Shown here: positions 12,601 to 23,249 of the stretch, in pieces | How positions within the stretch are numbered: position 1 is the stretch's first letter | Layout of the letters: every line of letters starts with the position of its first letter | Position numbers and translations under genes: made by a program | The notes under the pieces: model-generated | Databases searched by the model: none | What the model was told of the DNA's origin: nothing | The model's input: only the letters and a program-made list of their open reading frames with translations | Assembly: GCA_037039925.1 (NCBI GenBank) | Contig: JAXRKP010000411.1 | Coordinates: 116,001-180,000 of the forward strand | Direction: 5' to 3' | Length of the DNA: 64,000 nucleotides | From: Doris montereyensis | Taxonomy: Eukaryota > Mollusca > Gastropoda > Nudibranchia > Dorididae

Positions 12601-13373
12601 TTGTTACGATCTCTCGCCTTTATATAGAGGCGAATTATAATTGGATGAATTATGCACACATGAAATTTTAACACATCTCAATAATGGATGAGAAATAACG
12701 TCGTTTTAATTCTCTTTTCAGAGCACAGATACATTGAACTCTTCCTCAATTCAGAACCAATGGTACGAGGTTCTGGAGGTGGCGGCGGTGGAGGAGGTTA
12801 TGGCAACGGCATTGGAACAGGTGGCTTCGGTACAGGGAACATGGGAGGCAATGACTTTAATGATGACATGGGTTCAGGAGGTTTCAACCAATCAGGCATT
12901 GCTAATGCTGCTTTTGGTGGTGGCTATGGTGGTGGCAATCAGGGATTTGGACAAACCCAAGGAAACTTTGGAAACCAGGGAGGATTTGGCAGTGGTGGCT
13001 TTGGCCAAGGTTTGTTAAATGTTCTGTCAGCCTACTTAGAAAATATCAGTTGAAAAGAAATATTGTTACCTTTTGAAATATTTTTAAAATGATTGTACAC
13101 ATGTAGAGATGGTGACTCATTTAAATTTAAAACATTTTTCTTTTCTTTAAATTCTTTACGTTTTTGATTAAGATGGGCATAAATATAGCCATTATGTTAA
13201 TGCTGACTTTCATGCTGTGCGAACTTATCAAGAACTTTCACCTTATGGCAGATGTAATTGATTTTTTCTGATTTTCTACCACAGGCATGAATAACTATGA
13301 CATGGGTGGCGGCTATGGAGACGGAATAGGCAATGGTGGCGGAATGATGGGAAACAATTATACAGCTTTCTGA
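572..13373 (+). CDS. HNRNPH: hnRNP H/F-family RNA-binding protein (nine coding exons)
   Basis: Nuclear RNA-binding protein; family members bind G-rich RNA through quasi-RRMs and control alternative splicing and polyadenylation. Coding exons: 572-650, 1196-1351, 3937-4086, 7053-7190, 7815-7999, 8199-8433, 10079-10213, 12722-13009 and 13285-13373. All junctions are GT-AG with compatible phases, giving about 485 residues (vertebrate hnRNP H is about 449). qRRM1 (residues ~5-80) has [10 protein letters not shown] and [11 protein letters not shown]. The linker contains EMDWMIK. qRRM2 (~107-180) has [15 protein letters not shown] and GTGEAFVQF. qRRM3 (~297-372) has [10 protein letters not shown] and [11 protein letters not shown]. 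Gly/Met/Arg-rich (~185-290) and Gly/Asn-rich (~375-485) segments follow the family pattern. Three one-base deletions break the frame (7094-7096, 8401-8402, 10079). Homology continues in the shifted frame each time, so assembly error is more likely than a pseudogene. The hnRNP H versus F paralogue is not decided. Confidence 0.95.
1196..1351 (+). CDS. HNRNPH: hnRNP H coding exon 2
   Basis: Acceptor tttgcag, donor gtacgt, phase 1 in and out. Encodes the rest of qRRM1, including the RNP1-like [11 protein letters not shown] and a tail reading GSRYIE, where the family has GHRYVE. Confidence 0.95.
1870..3530 (+). repeat. Dispersed repeat family X, copy 1 (split by piggyBac)
   Basis: Aligns by eye with 23250-24240 in the same orientation. 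Shared blocks include TGTCTAAATTAGCTG, a GCCATCTTGGATTTTCATTG module, ATGAGTACCAACTTGTTATA and GCTCCATC followed by AGTGCAATAAA. The piggyBac element at 1900-2806 interrupts it. No protein is recognised. Confidence 0.75.
1900..2806 (+). mobile_element. piggyBac-type transposon, internally deleted (907 bp)
   Basis: Flanked on both sides by TTAA (1896-1899 and 2807-2810), the piggyBac target duplication. The ends are inverted: CTCATTGAGCCTGAGC on the left and, reversed, CTCTTTGAGCCCGTGG on the right. GAGCGGCCGCACA occurs twice inside the left end. An open frame at about 2180-2467 encodes an acidic, Ser/Asp-rich N-terminus ([25 protein letters not shown]), as is usual for piggyBac transposases. 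The catalytic domain is absent, so the copy is non-autonomous. It lies in hnRNP H intron 2. Confidence 0.85.
3937..4086 (+). CDS. HNRNPH: hnRNP H coding exon 3
   Basis: Acceptor cttcag, donor gtggga, phase 1 in and out. Encodes the inter-domain EMDWMIK segment and the start of qRRM2 ([15 protein letters not shown]). Confidence 0.95.
4087..7052 (+). other. hnRNP H intron 3, no gene seen
   Basis: AT-rich intron of 2,966 bases. Only short inverted repeats were noticed: GACTTTATGT with ACATAAAGTC around 5147-5189, and an ATCTTTATCAGGAATT / AATTCCTGTTGATAAAG pair around 5424-5478. The small open frames show no family resemblance. Confidence 0.6.
7053..7190 (+). CDS. HNRNPH: hnRNP H coding exon 4 (one-base frame break)
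   Basis: Begins [14 protein letters not shown] in one frame and continues [12 protein letters not shown] to KERIGHR in the next. One base is missing near 7094-7096. With it restored the exon is 139 nt and its phases (1 in, 2 out) match its neighbours. The donor is cacag|gtgggg. Confidence 0.9.
7815..7999 (+). CDS. HNRNPH: hnRNP H coding exon 5
   Basis: Acceptor ttgttcag, donor gtttgt. Starts with YIEIFKSS, the conserved end of qRRM2, then enters a Gly/Met/Arg-rich linker containing CPYDRGDRF, like the PGPYDRP segment of vertebrate hnRNP H. Confidence 0.93.
8199..8433 (+). CDS. HNRNPH: hnRNP H coding exon 6 (one-base frame break)
   Basis: Gly-rich linker followed by [10 protein letters not shown], the start of qRRM3. 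As assembled the frame hits a stop at 8414-8416. Adding one C at 8401-8402 gives [12 protein letters not shown] up to the gtaagt donor at 8434, as expected for the domain. Confidence 0.9.
8585..8665 (-). mobile_element. Possible piggyBac-type end remnant
   Basis: Read on the minus strand from 8669, the sequence is TTAACCCTTCGCTGCCTTGG, which resembles piggyBac-family termini (TTAA then CCCTT and a GCC-rich stretch). No convincing partner end was found, so this may be a solo end or chance. Confidence 0.3.
10079..10213 (+). CDS. HNRNPH: hnRNP H coding exon 7 (one T short)
   Basis: Acceptor attttcag, donor gtaagt. Encodes [12 protein letters not shown] and [11 protein letters not shown] of qRRM3. 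The exon starts with four T. Five are needed to join exon 6 in phase and give the family's FFSP motif. Confidence 0.9.
10416..11674 (-). mobile_element. piggyBac-like element copy A (hnRNP H intron 7)
   Basis: Bounded by inverted ATCCTGCCTAA at 10416-10426 and its reverse complement near 11660-11673; further GCCTAATGCGCC-type repeats sit inside the right end. Homologous to 15592-16030 in the opposite orientation, including CTGACGTCAGAAATTA, TGTGTTTACAAAGC and AACAGCGATTTAGGACCCA. The minus strand encodes an acidic stretch ([17 protein letters not shown]) like a piggyBac N-terminus. No catalytic domain is present. Family assignment is tentative, and no clear TTAA duplication was seen. Confidence 0.5.
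12722..13009 (+). CDS. HNRNPH: hnRNP H coding exon 8 (Gly-rich domain)
   Basis: Acceptor cttttcag, donor gtttgt. Starts [11 protein letters not shown], the end of qRRM3, then runs into a long Gly/Asn/Gln/Phe-rich low-complexity region typical of the C-terminal auxiliary domain. Confidence 0.95.
13285..13373 (+). CDS. HNRNPH: hnRNP H terminal coding exon 9
   Basis: Acceptor taccacag. Encodes the last 29 residues (Gly/Met/Asn-rich, ending NNYTAF) and the TGA stop at 13371-13373. Confidence 0.93.
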
Positions 13374-14230
13374 AACATCTAATTACGCTTCAGGGAACTC
13401 TTTTAATTGTAACCAAAATGTTGTTTTAGACCTTTACTGTGCCGTGTTTTGTTTTGTTGATATTTTTTTTCATTCATTATCAATTCCGATTTTATGTTTA
13501 TGACAGTAAAAATCCTATCTTCAAATGATCTGCAACTAGCAAGAGGAGATAGCACTTTATTTGGTCTTTTATGAATTGTTTCATCTGTATCACATGTGTA
13601 ACTATACGATGGCATTGATTTTAGCCTCTATAATAATATAGGCATGAAATTTGTTGAAATGACTTTGTTAAACATTGTTTTCCCATTGTTCATTTTTAAA
13701 GAAAGCAAGGAAATGAAATGACATATTGCATTCCCAGTTGCAATTTTCCATTGAAATTGACCTATAAACAAACAAAAAAGAGGTGCTTCATATCGTCTCT
13801 AATTCGACTAATGCCATCAGTACCATGGCTATAGTTTCCGTCACACTTTTATACCTTGTCATTTTCTTCTTCTTTTCTGTTTAAATGATTTTATCATGGT
13901 CTCTCCCTCCCCCCTCCCCCTTCCCCTCCCTCCTCATTTTCATTTTGTAAATATGGAGTACATCTGGTTTAAAAATATTCACAGCATAGGTAATTCGTGG
14001 CGGACCTGATTTGGAGACGAACCTTTTTCAAAGGTTTTTTTTTGTTTTTGTTTTTCTTCAATCGTAACTTTCTTTTTAACAAAAATCCAAGAAAAAAGAA
14101 AAAAAACACAACAAATCATGTTTGTCAAAACTTACATGTTATTGATATGTATGTCTTTACCTGTTCTAGATGTCATTTACTGGTGAATTTTTTTTTTAAA
14201 GAATAAAATTGCCAGTGAACACAATTCATC
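13374..14230 (+). other. HNRNPH: Probable hnRNP H 3' UTR
   Basis: AT-rich with pyrimidine tracts and no conserved coding potential. The first AATAAA downstream of the stop is at 14202-14207 and a second is at 14431-14436. Transcript ends are inferred only from these signals. Confidence 0.5.
14202..14207 (+). promoter_or_regulatory. Candidate poly(A) signal of hnRNP H
   Basis: AATAAA about 830 bases after the stop codon and the first canonical hexamer on this strand. An alternative copy is at 14431-14436. Confidence 0.5.
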
Positions 14231-14647
14231 TTTGAGGTGCTTATTTTCTGTACAGAATACCTCTGACTTTAAGGAGGAAATGTTCTTTTAAATAATAGTG
14301 TAACTGATCATTGTTTTGTCTGATTGTTGTGTTGGCCACTCTTTGAAGCAGTCGTATATTAACATTTAATGAAAGCACACTGCATAAACATACGCCTACA
14401 TTTGCTGACCAAGTCTTAACTATTATATATAATAAAAGTGTTCTCATAAATGCACTTTTTCCTGCGCTAAAGGGCGTGTGTTTATCCAGCGACTACTGTG
14501 TATATATATATGCATCTTTTCTGTCTGTCTCTCTCTCTCTCTCTCACATAAATACGGTATACTCTCAGGTAGGGTCTACAAATATTAAAATACAAAATTT
14601 GCTTTACAGCATCCTGATCAACCCAGGCACCTGTAGTATTGTATTAA

Positions 14648-14895
14648 CCCGTTGGTTGCTATATTCGCAAGAGAGGTCTGACCAAGAGTGGGTTTGGAGG
14701 ATGCTAAACGATCAATATATCAATCGAATATTTAGCTTGTCCATATTCCTAACTAGCCTGAAAATTTCATTACCTTGTGATGTGTCGTTTGAGACAGCTA
14801 GATTTCCCCCCTAAAAGCACCATTTTTCATAGGAATTCTCAAAAAGCCTTAGCATTTGAGATGTAATAGGGACAAATAGGATAGCAACCGAAGGG
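14648..14895 (+). mobile_element. TTAA-type MITE (248 bp)
   Basis: The left end is TTAA|CCCGTTGGTTGCTAT. The right end, reversed, is TGAA|CCCTTCGGTTGCTAT, so the inverted repeats match at 13 of 15 bases, with one mutated target copy (TTCA on the plus strand). There is no coding capacity. The TTAA target and CCC start fit piggyBac-type MITEs. Confidence 0.7.
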
Positions 14896-14899
14896 TTCA

Positions 14900-15590
14900 T
14901 GTTCTTACGCTATATGCATACTACATGAGGGCTACAATACTACTAAGAGTACAGTATTGAGTATTGATATTTTTCACTTTAGGGGTTATTAAAAATGTTA
15001 CCACATTCCACATGTGCTTGGTATAAAGTTTTGGGCCTGACTTGGAACTAATGAAGTGGAGCTACTTTGATTTGTTGAGCTTTTCTTTTAATATCAAAGA
15101 CTCAATTTTGACATGGGTGGGTAACAGATGCTACTGGTAGGTTCTGTATCTTTGATTTTTCCTTTTCCTTTTTTATTTGGTCTTTAATCTTACTGTTTTC
15201 TCTCACCTGAGATCAATGTATATGTTGGGGCTCGTTCAGACCAAAAAAGACGTGCAATGGACTAAATGCATTCACACAGAAAAAGAATTACTCATCCGTG
15301 TAATCAAGTAATCAACATGGTTTCCAAAGCAAAGTTGCTGGTAATACTGGTATTGTTATGGCTAAAAATGATAAGAGGAAGAAGATTTTTGGCTCATCCC
15401 ATTCCCGCGATTGTTTTAGAATATCATCATCTACTACCGCAAGTATTTGTAGACGTAGAAAAATGTAATTGTATGGCATATATTCGTATGAGACCGGAGA
15501 CTTAACACATTGCTTCACTTGATTTGGTCTTCCATTGAAAAAGAAATGACCAATTACAGGATGGTGAGGAGGAGTCTATTCACTCAATCC
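14900..15590 (+). other. Intergenic, no gene recognised
   Basis: AT-rich. Short open frames such as 15266-15505 have no recognisable motif. Confidence 0.6.
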
Positions 15591-15591
15591 T

Positions 15592-16030
15592 GCCTAACGC
15601 GTCCGCTAATGCTCTTTTGGGGTCCTGCCACTGCCAAATGCGCCCACTGAGTGCTGCCGATGTCAGAAATTAAAAGGCGTGTTTACAAAGCATTGTAATT
15701 CTAGCGAAAAATCTCACGAGGTCGCAGGATTTTTAGAAGGAAACACTCTCTACGTGGTTTGGTCAATATTCTACGATTTTTATGTAAAGCTGGCTCCTCG
15801 AATTGAGAGGAGATTAACAGCGATTTAGGACCCAATAGAATCCTAAACTGTGATAAAAATGATGAAGGCCCCGATATTGAAGTTGAAGAAGTTCTGATTT
15901 GAGTGATGATGAAGAAAAAAGCGACAGATCTAGATATACAGCTATCGACACCGATGCGAGCAATGTGTTAGCAGGCGAAATCAAAACCTGTGCCTGTGGA
16001 TAAGACCTACTCGTCGACACTCAAATTGTA
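15592..16030 (+). mobile_element. piggyBac-like element copy B (fragment)
   Basis: Opposite-orientation relative of 10416-11674. It starts CAATCCTGCCTAACGCG, has the internal CCTGCC / GCGCCCACT repeats, then TTAACAGCGATTTAGGACCCA, and an acidic coding stretch (EEVLSDLSDDEEKSD in one frame, with stops). The 3' part is missing. It is probably a fossil transposase N-terminus. Confidence 0.45.
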
Positions 16031-16199
16031 CCATTTAGTAGGGGTAAAATTCAATAAAACATTGACAATGACAGTTTGTTAAACTTTGACAGCCATCACA
16101 TGCCCGTAAAGGAGATAATCACGTTACCATTTATAAAAAAACTGCATGTAAATGTAATAAGGTACTGTACTATAAAATGCTCTAGATGTCCTGTGAGGT

Positions 16200-18560
16200 G
16201 GCTAACACTAATACTAACAGGCGAACCGAGGTGCCTTTATAACCTCCCCCGGGTGAACAGAGCTCGTTAACCTGGAAAGGCAGTTTTGATTAGGAGAAGG
16301 AAAAACGGTTCCAAACCAAAGCCGAAAAGGAAGCCAGCAATCAGACTATGTCATCTTCTTTATCCAAAACAATCAGTTTTGGTGGGCGTATGAAATGTGC
16401 GCACACTTTATCAGTAATATCACCATCAGACAAGAAAACTTGCGCAGACAATAAAATGAAATGAACAAATATAAATAAAAAGATGTCCTGTCTATATATA
16501 TGATATGCGAATCACGATGGACTGAAAATGGCAAAAAGAGATCTCGCTACTACTACTACTACTAGTAGTAGTACTGATCATACAATCCTCTACTCAAGAA
16601 GAAAAGACAATCAACATGTGATTAATATGAATGGAGTTGCCCTGAATGATACTATCAAAAACGATAAAAAAGACTTTAGTGGAATGGAACCCATGGGTGA
16701 AGGAAAGATTACTGAAAGAGTGAAAGAAAGCTAAGTTTAATTCCAAATACGCAAAGATGCCATCATCTTGTGTACTGTTACGCCCCACAAGAAAACAAAA
16801 GTGAGGAGGAGGAATAACAGTTTTATGAAAGTTGAAAGACTAGTACTAGTAGTAGTACAAAAAACCCCAAGACATGTTCTTGGTGATTTAAACGCCAAAG
16901 TTGGAAAAGTTAATACTTAATACTTAATGATAGTCGAAGAGAAAACATAATGGGACGTGAAGGATAATTGCAGACATAAAAAATGACAATGGAGAACGTT
17001 TGGTGGAATTTTGCGCAGAAAACAATTTAATCATTGGAGGAACCATCTGCATAGAGACATCCACAAATATACATGTACATGGACCTCTCCGGATGGAAAA
17101 ACCAAAAACAAAATGATCACATCACTATACTATACTATCAATAAGAAATGGAAGATATCATTGTTAGATGTGAGAACAAGAAGGGGAGTCGATGTTGCAA
17201 GTGACCATGAGCTCTTGACTGCTAAAAATACTAGAATCCGTATAAAATGAAGGAAGACAAAGAAAAGTGACATCAGGAAAGGGAAATTTGATGTTGGAAA
17301 GCTGCAAAACGAAGAAACTGCTAAAAATTTCAAAATAAAGTTGTCAAATCGTTACCAGGCCCTGCTGGATGAGCAAGAACTGTCCTTGACAAAATTCAAC
17401 CAGGAACTGCTAGACCTGAGCCAGGAATTACTGGGACCTAGCAAAAGGAAGAAAGAAAGGTGGATATCAGATTAATCATGGAAAGTGATCGAAGAAAGAA
17501 AAAAGACAAAGTCAAAGGGCTGCCTATTGATCACCAGATCAGAAAGAATTAAAGAACAAATCCATAATGAATAACTGATGGTTTGGTAGACAAAAAGTAA
17601 AAAACTCAAGCTTACTATGACATGTTAGCAGAAAGAGCAGAAAAAGCAAGCCGAAGGCAAGATATGAAGAACTTTCCAAAGGGTATAGGAAAAAATGAAA
17701 AATGTCACTGATCAAGAACACACACGGAAATTTACTTTCGAACGAAACAGACCAAATAAACAGATGGAAAGCGCATTTCGAGTGTGTCTTAAACAGAGAA
17801 ACGCCAAGGCTCTGCATGGTCATTAAACCTCCAGAAAATGACTTTGACATCAACACGCTATCCCCAACTTTAGATGAAATAATAAAGGCAATAGAGTCTC
17901 AAAACAGGGAAAGCAGCAGGTGAAGATCAGGTGACAGCGGAAATGATTAAGAAATGACCCCTAAAATATTACAAAGCATATTTCAAGAAATTTGGGAAAA
18001 AGAAGAGCTACCAAATGAGTGGAGTGTTGGACTCATCGTCAAACTACCAAAAAAAAAAGAAATCTTGCTAAATGTAATAATTGGAGGGGAACCGTGCTAC
18101 TCTTTATCACCAGCAAAATTTTCAGCAAAATATTACTAAACTGTATAAACCCTACAGTCAAACCAAAACTTAGAAAGCAGCAAGCAGGATTTAGGAAAGG
18201 CTATTCGTGCTCAAACCATATATTCACTCTTACTCTTAGACAAATTTTTGAACAATGCCAAGAATGGAATGTTCCCCTGTACTCAAATTTTATAGATTTT
18301 GAAAAGGCTTTTGATAGTGTACACAGACCTGCATTATGGAACATCCTACGACACTGTGGCATTCCCTCCAAGGTAGCTAGCATAATCAAACTGCTTTACA
18401 GTACAGGGATTTCCATGCTTAAGTAATCTGTGGAAATAAATTGACGGAGAGCGAGAACATCAATACAGGTGTGAAACACGGCTGCATTCTATCTATCACC
18501 TTTTCTATTCTGCCTTGCTATCGATTGGATTGTGAAGGAATCTGTTGAAAATAATAAGTT
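16200..18560 (+). mobile_element. Non-LTR retrotransposon fragment, GDLNAKVG type (EEP endonuclease + RT)
   Basis: Decayed LINE in several frames. Endonuclease signatures in order: GICESRWTENG (catalytic Glu region) near 16505, TILYSRRKDNQH near 16585, GDLNAKVG near 16895, NDNGERLVEFCAENNLIIGG near 16985, TWTSPDGKTKN near 17080 and a SDH-type end at 17200. Reverse transcriptase follows: GKAAGEDQVTAEMIKK near 17915, LPNEWSVGLIVKLPKK near 18010, QAGFRKGYSC near 18180 and FIDFEKAFDSVHR near 18285. It is lost after TGVKHGCILS, so the RT catalytic Asp pair, thumb and 3' end are missing. The type is common in cnidarian and lophotrochozoan genomes; I lean to an RTE/Nimb-like clade but cannot place it firmly. 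Confidence 0.85.
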
Positions 18561-18949
18561 TCAGCTCTGACTTTCCCCTTGATTTTTGCTTGTTTTAGAT
18601 ATCAAAGTGTGACATAATTTATATGTATCTATTCTGATTCATCTTTAAAACGTGTATCCTTTTGTGCAACATTCGTGGATTTATATAACAATGCTTTCGA
18701 ATATTTGTGAATTTCTACATTATTATAATATTATACAGATGTGGGAGCTTGTTCTTCATATTTCAATTTAAATTCAATCGGTATAATTTCTGATTGTGAA
18801 CTGCTTTTTATCCACCACAGACAAATGGGCATTCTCAATAACAACACAGGCATTGTTTCAGCCATTACATACAAGGCAAGTGATTTGATAACACATATAT
18901 AGATACACATATAAATGCACATGAAGAGGAAAGAGGAGCGAAAGACTCA

Positions 18950-21463
18950 AAAAACAAAAAATGGTACTCCAATGCCAACAATTTACTTTTCATTAGACCG
19001 ACATCAAACACCACAAATGTGTCTGATTTAGGTCCTTTAATTTGTTGTGCTGTCAAATGCACGCTCTGTTCATAATGAAACAACACTACTGAACAAATAC
19101 ATATTTGACTGAGACATTATTCTTGGAGATTTCAACATTCATGTCAATGTCAATGATAATTCAGATGAAAATACATTTAATTTCATAAACAACATCGAGG
19201 CATGCAACCTGACCCAACATGTTAAATCATCGACACATATAGCCGGAAACACACTTGACCTTGTTATGAACCATTCCAATGACAACCTTTTGCAAGATGT
19301 ATGTGTAGAAAACAACCATATCTCAGACCATCGTAGTGTAATATTTCACTAGAAACTGAGAAAGCCCCTGCATCAACAAAAGTCGATTTCGTATAGGACA
19401 ACAAAATCATTGGACATGGAAAGTTGTAAAAGTGACATTGTCAAATCAGAGATAACTAACAGCCTTGAGGAAGCTAGGACTGTATAGGTCCAAATACTTA
19501 ACAGACATGCCCCCCCCCCTGATTACAAAAACTACAGTGTGACCGGACACCTAATGGTTTTGTGATGAAATATTAATCTCAAAATGAAGGAGAAGAGCAG
19601 CCGAAGAAACTTGGTGGAAATCTAAGCTTGTCAGTCACAAAGAACTATATATCAGAGCAAAAAATGAAACAAATGGACTGATAAAAAAATGCAAACGTAC
19701 ATATACCAGAGACAACATCGCTGAGCACAAGGGCAACAACAGCAAGGAACTTTTTAACATCATAAATAGGCTCATGAAACACAAACACCCATCATCTTTC
19801 TTACCATCACACGCAAATGACGAAGAATTAGCTAACACTAACATATTCAATAAATATTTTGTTGACAAAATTGTCATCATTCGATCGGATCTTGACGAAA
19901 AGACTGACAGTTGACACCATTAAAACTAGTGGTACAAAATTTATCACAACACCACCACCACTTTCTTACTTTTTACCCGCATCTGTTGAGGAAATCACTG
20001 ATCTCATCAATGATTGCAGCAAACAAACAATGCAAACTCGTACGTGGGTTCTAAAAGCCTGTGGTTGCACCAGTCATAACCCCCATCGCCAATTGTTCCA
20101 TCCAAAATGCGGATTTTCCCACCGTTTTCAAAGAAGCACATGTGACTCCTCTTAAACAAGAAGAATCTTGACAACGAGATGATGAAAACAGACCCGTCTT
20201 GAATTTGAATTTCATTTCAAAGATCATTGAGAAATTCATTGTGCGAAGACTCACCAACCACACCATGAGCTACAACCTGTGCCTCCTTTTTCAATCAGCA
20301 TACAGGCGAGGCCACAGTACTGAAACTGCGTTAATCTGTGTTCACAATGACATAATCAACCAGCGACAAAGCAATGCAATGTCGCACTTTTGCTGTTGAA
20401 TCTGAGCGGCTTTCGATACCATGACCACAAAACACTCTTTGCTAGAAGAATGCGGCAATGTTTTGGCACCACAGGCATGGCTCTGAAGTGGTTTTGAGAG
20501 TTGTCTTACCAATCGTACCCAGTGAGTCATCATAAATGGCAGTCCTTCATCTCTACGGGTTGCCAAAGACTTCTATCCATCGATTACAATTACTTCAAAA
20601 TAAAGCAGCAAGAGTTGTAACTAAGACCAAAAAGTCCGAACACATCACTCCCGTTTTGTGCTCTCTACATTGGCTTCCCGTAGAGAAGAGAATCATATAT
20701 AAGATAGCATGTCTCACTTTCAACTGCATTCATGACACTGCCCCCGACTATCTAAAATATGTCCTTAAAGTTCGCCATCCCAATCGTCCACTTAGATCAT
20801 CACAATCTTTGCAACTAAAAAAGAAGCGTCCCTAAGACAAAATTTCTCGAACATTCTTTCATTTTTCGGCCCCAGCTATATGGAATTCTTTGTCAGTTAA
20901 AACTAAAAATTGCACAACCCTTCCTTCCTTTAAACAATCGCTTAAAACAGTGTTGTTCCGCTTCACTTTCGACTCGCATAATATTTAACTTATTGGCATT
21001 TTCTAAAACCTGTGTTAAGGGTTTGGTGTTTTATTGATGTATGGTATCTTTAACACTGTGATGTATATGTAATTATTCTTAGATCTCTTAGTTTGACTTC
21101 TTTAACAATTATTATACTTTTATATATGGAGACTTTTAAAACTGACATTTAGACCTATCATGGGGTGTTAGGCGTTGGCATCTGCAATGTGTGTGTGACT
21201 GAGTGTGTGTGTGTGTGTGTGTGTGCACGCGTGTATAAGGCCATCTTGTAATTAGCATATATCATCATTTAGGTACTTTTCATCTTAATTGTAACATTCT
21301 TGTAGATGTCATGATTTTATAGTAGTCTTAAATATTGAGTACATTATGTAAGCTATTTTATGATGTATGTTGTATGTTTTGGTCTTTGTAAAGCATAACT
21401 GAGCATGACCCTCATGGATAGGGCGCTAAATAAATTTTGCATTATTATTATTATTATTATTAC
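18950..21463 (+). mobile_element. L2/CR1-like non-LTR retrotransposon, internally deleted
   Basis: Starts near LSNARSVHNETTLL (~19045), then jumps to ILGDFNIHVN (~19118), HIAGNTLDLVMNHS and the SDHRSV end of the endonuclease. RT remnants follow: QSAYRRGHSTETALI (~20295) and a broken LLLNLS..AFDT block (~20390). The catalytic palm is deleted, and the sequence resumes with the conserved C-terminus: LYGLPK, QNKAARVVTKT, SLHWLPVEKRI, IWNSL. The 3' end has GGGCGCTAAATAAATTTTGC then (ATT)n to 21463, a tail typical of L2-type elements. Stops and frame changes make it dead. Confidence 0.9.
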
Positions 21464-22384
21464 ATGTACTACAATAGCCTTTTCACAAGCAATACATTGT
21501 CTCGTTGTCAATATGTCATTGATCGTTTCCCTTCCACTTGATTAGTCAAATATTATCTGCCTCCTTGTTTTACATGTACTGAAGAAAAATAAAATGTTTT
21601 TCGTTTGAACGTCCTTCCCTATAACTAGTATAACTAACTTACCTACAGTACATGTATAACGCTAAGTTACTACTGTCACAACAGTTGGTGGTATAAAACA
21701 AGGTTTGAGTTTGAGTGTACATCATCTATTGCCTAACAGCTGAACAGGCCATTTCAATTTGCATAGCAGTCTAACATTCCTTTTGCTTAAGTCTTAGCAG
21801 CAGAATGGGGCATATATATACATTGACATCATGATTTCATCTCACAGAATTGTGCTCTATGAGTATGAGTACACGTTGAAAATGAGAAAAAGTCACTATG
21901 CCATGGAAAGTTAATATATGTCTTTAAATCGTTGACTGAAAATCAACTCTGTAGTCGTGTTTTCATGGCCTTGAGGCTCTAGAATGTCATGGCTGACAAT
22001 GATAAAATGATTGTCAACAAACTCGTCCCTCGATTAAAGAAGCCTCAGGTCTCGTCCGCAGGGAACCATAAATAGTTCTAGCCATAGTAAAGTTAAAAGT
22101 GCTTCTTTACATACATGTGCTACTACTTCTACTACTAGTACTAGTACTACTAACTACTACTGCGACAGGTGTTGGCATCGCTTGTGTGCTAGAAAATGTG
22201 GAACACTTGGATGTCATGAAATGACAGTTTGATATAGTGGGAGCTGCATCCACAGAGATAGCACGAAATGTCGGCTAGCAACGAAGCCAATAGAAATCCC
22301 CCCCCCCCCCCATTCTCTTCATAAAAAAACCCGACATATCCAACGAGGGCCCTGTATAGGTAAACTTGCATACGAGGTTGTGCC
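21464..22384 (+). other. Intergenic, no gene recognised
   Basis: Contains a palindromic ACT/AGT tract at 22120-22160 and a run of 14 C at 22298-22311. No coding signal is seen. Confidence 0.6.
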
Positions 22385-22815
22385 GGTCGATAAAGACTAA
22401 TCAAACTGATTTTAGTGGCCGACACCACCTCATTAGAGTTAAAGGCCAAAGGCTCAGGCCTAAGCCAATTTACATTATTATTATTATATGGAGGCTCAGT
22501 TAGATAATGACCAATTTTCTCTCTGCTGCTCACTTTCTGCTATTTCTATGCTGTGCTAGTATTCACACCTGTAACTGTGTAACTCGTACCGTCGCCTCAT
22601 TCTGATCTATTGAAATGGCATCTACCTCTACATCAAAACCCAAAGCGCAAATGCCTTTCCTTTGAAAAAAAAAAATTCTTTTAAATAATCGATGTTGAAA
22701 TGGTAAGTTCTTTGTTGACTTTGCATTCAACGAAAGGTCTCATACAACGAGGATCTAGTGCCAGTCCCGACAACCTCGTTGAATCCGACTCCCGCTGTAG
22801 GCAATTACAAAGTTT
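22385..22815 (+). repeat. Dispersed repeat family R1, copy 1
   Basis: Same-orientation relative of 29075-29430. Shared blocks include GAAATGGCATCTA, CTCTACATCAAAACC, CATTCAACGAAAGGTCTCAT and a terminal hairpin (CAACGAGG with CCTCGTTG). A related hairpin without the rest of the repeat is near 54635-54690. Possibly a non-autonomous DNA transposon; no transposase is seen. Confidence 0.65.
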
Positions 22816-23249
22816 TGTGGTAGAAATATGGCTTTTTGATGTGAAGGCAATACAAATGATAAGTCGATCATATTACTGCAATATATGACCATAAAATCAC
22901 AAATAACACAAATTTAATTGTTTCTGTGATTAGAACTATTGGCAGAGTGCATAACGTCCAAGTGCATGAAATATAAATGGCTAAAAAAATATTTTTCTGA
23001 TAAGTATCCTAAAACCTCTTATAATATAATTCAAAGAAACAGCATACAACCACCCAAACATGTTTTAATTTATTGTGAGAAATAATGTCAAATACTCCCT
23101 CATACGTGAAAGAAATAATATACAAAATTAATTATCCAATTTCTTTACTAACATGTTACAACCAAAATTCTTGAAATTGTCTGTAGTAGTAGTAATACTA
23201 GTAATAGTATCTCTTTAAATTTCAATTTGAGTTTTCAAAATACAATGTA

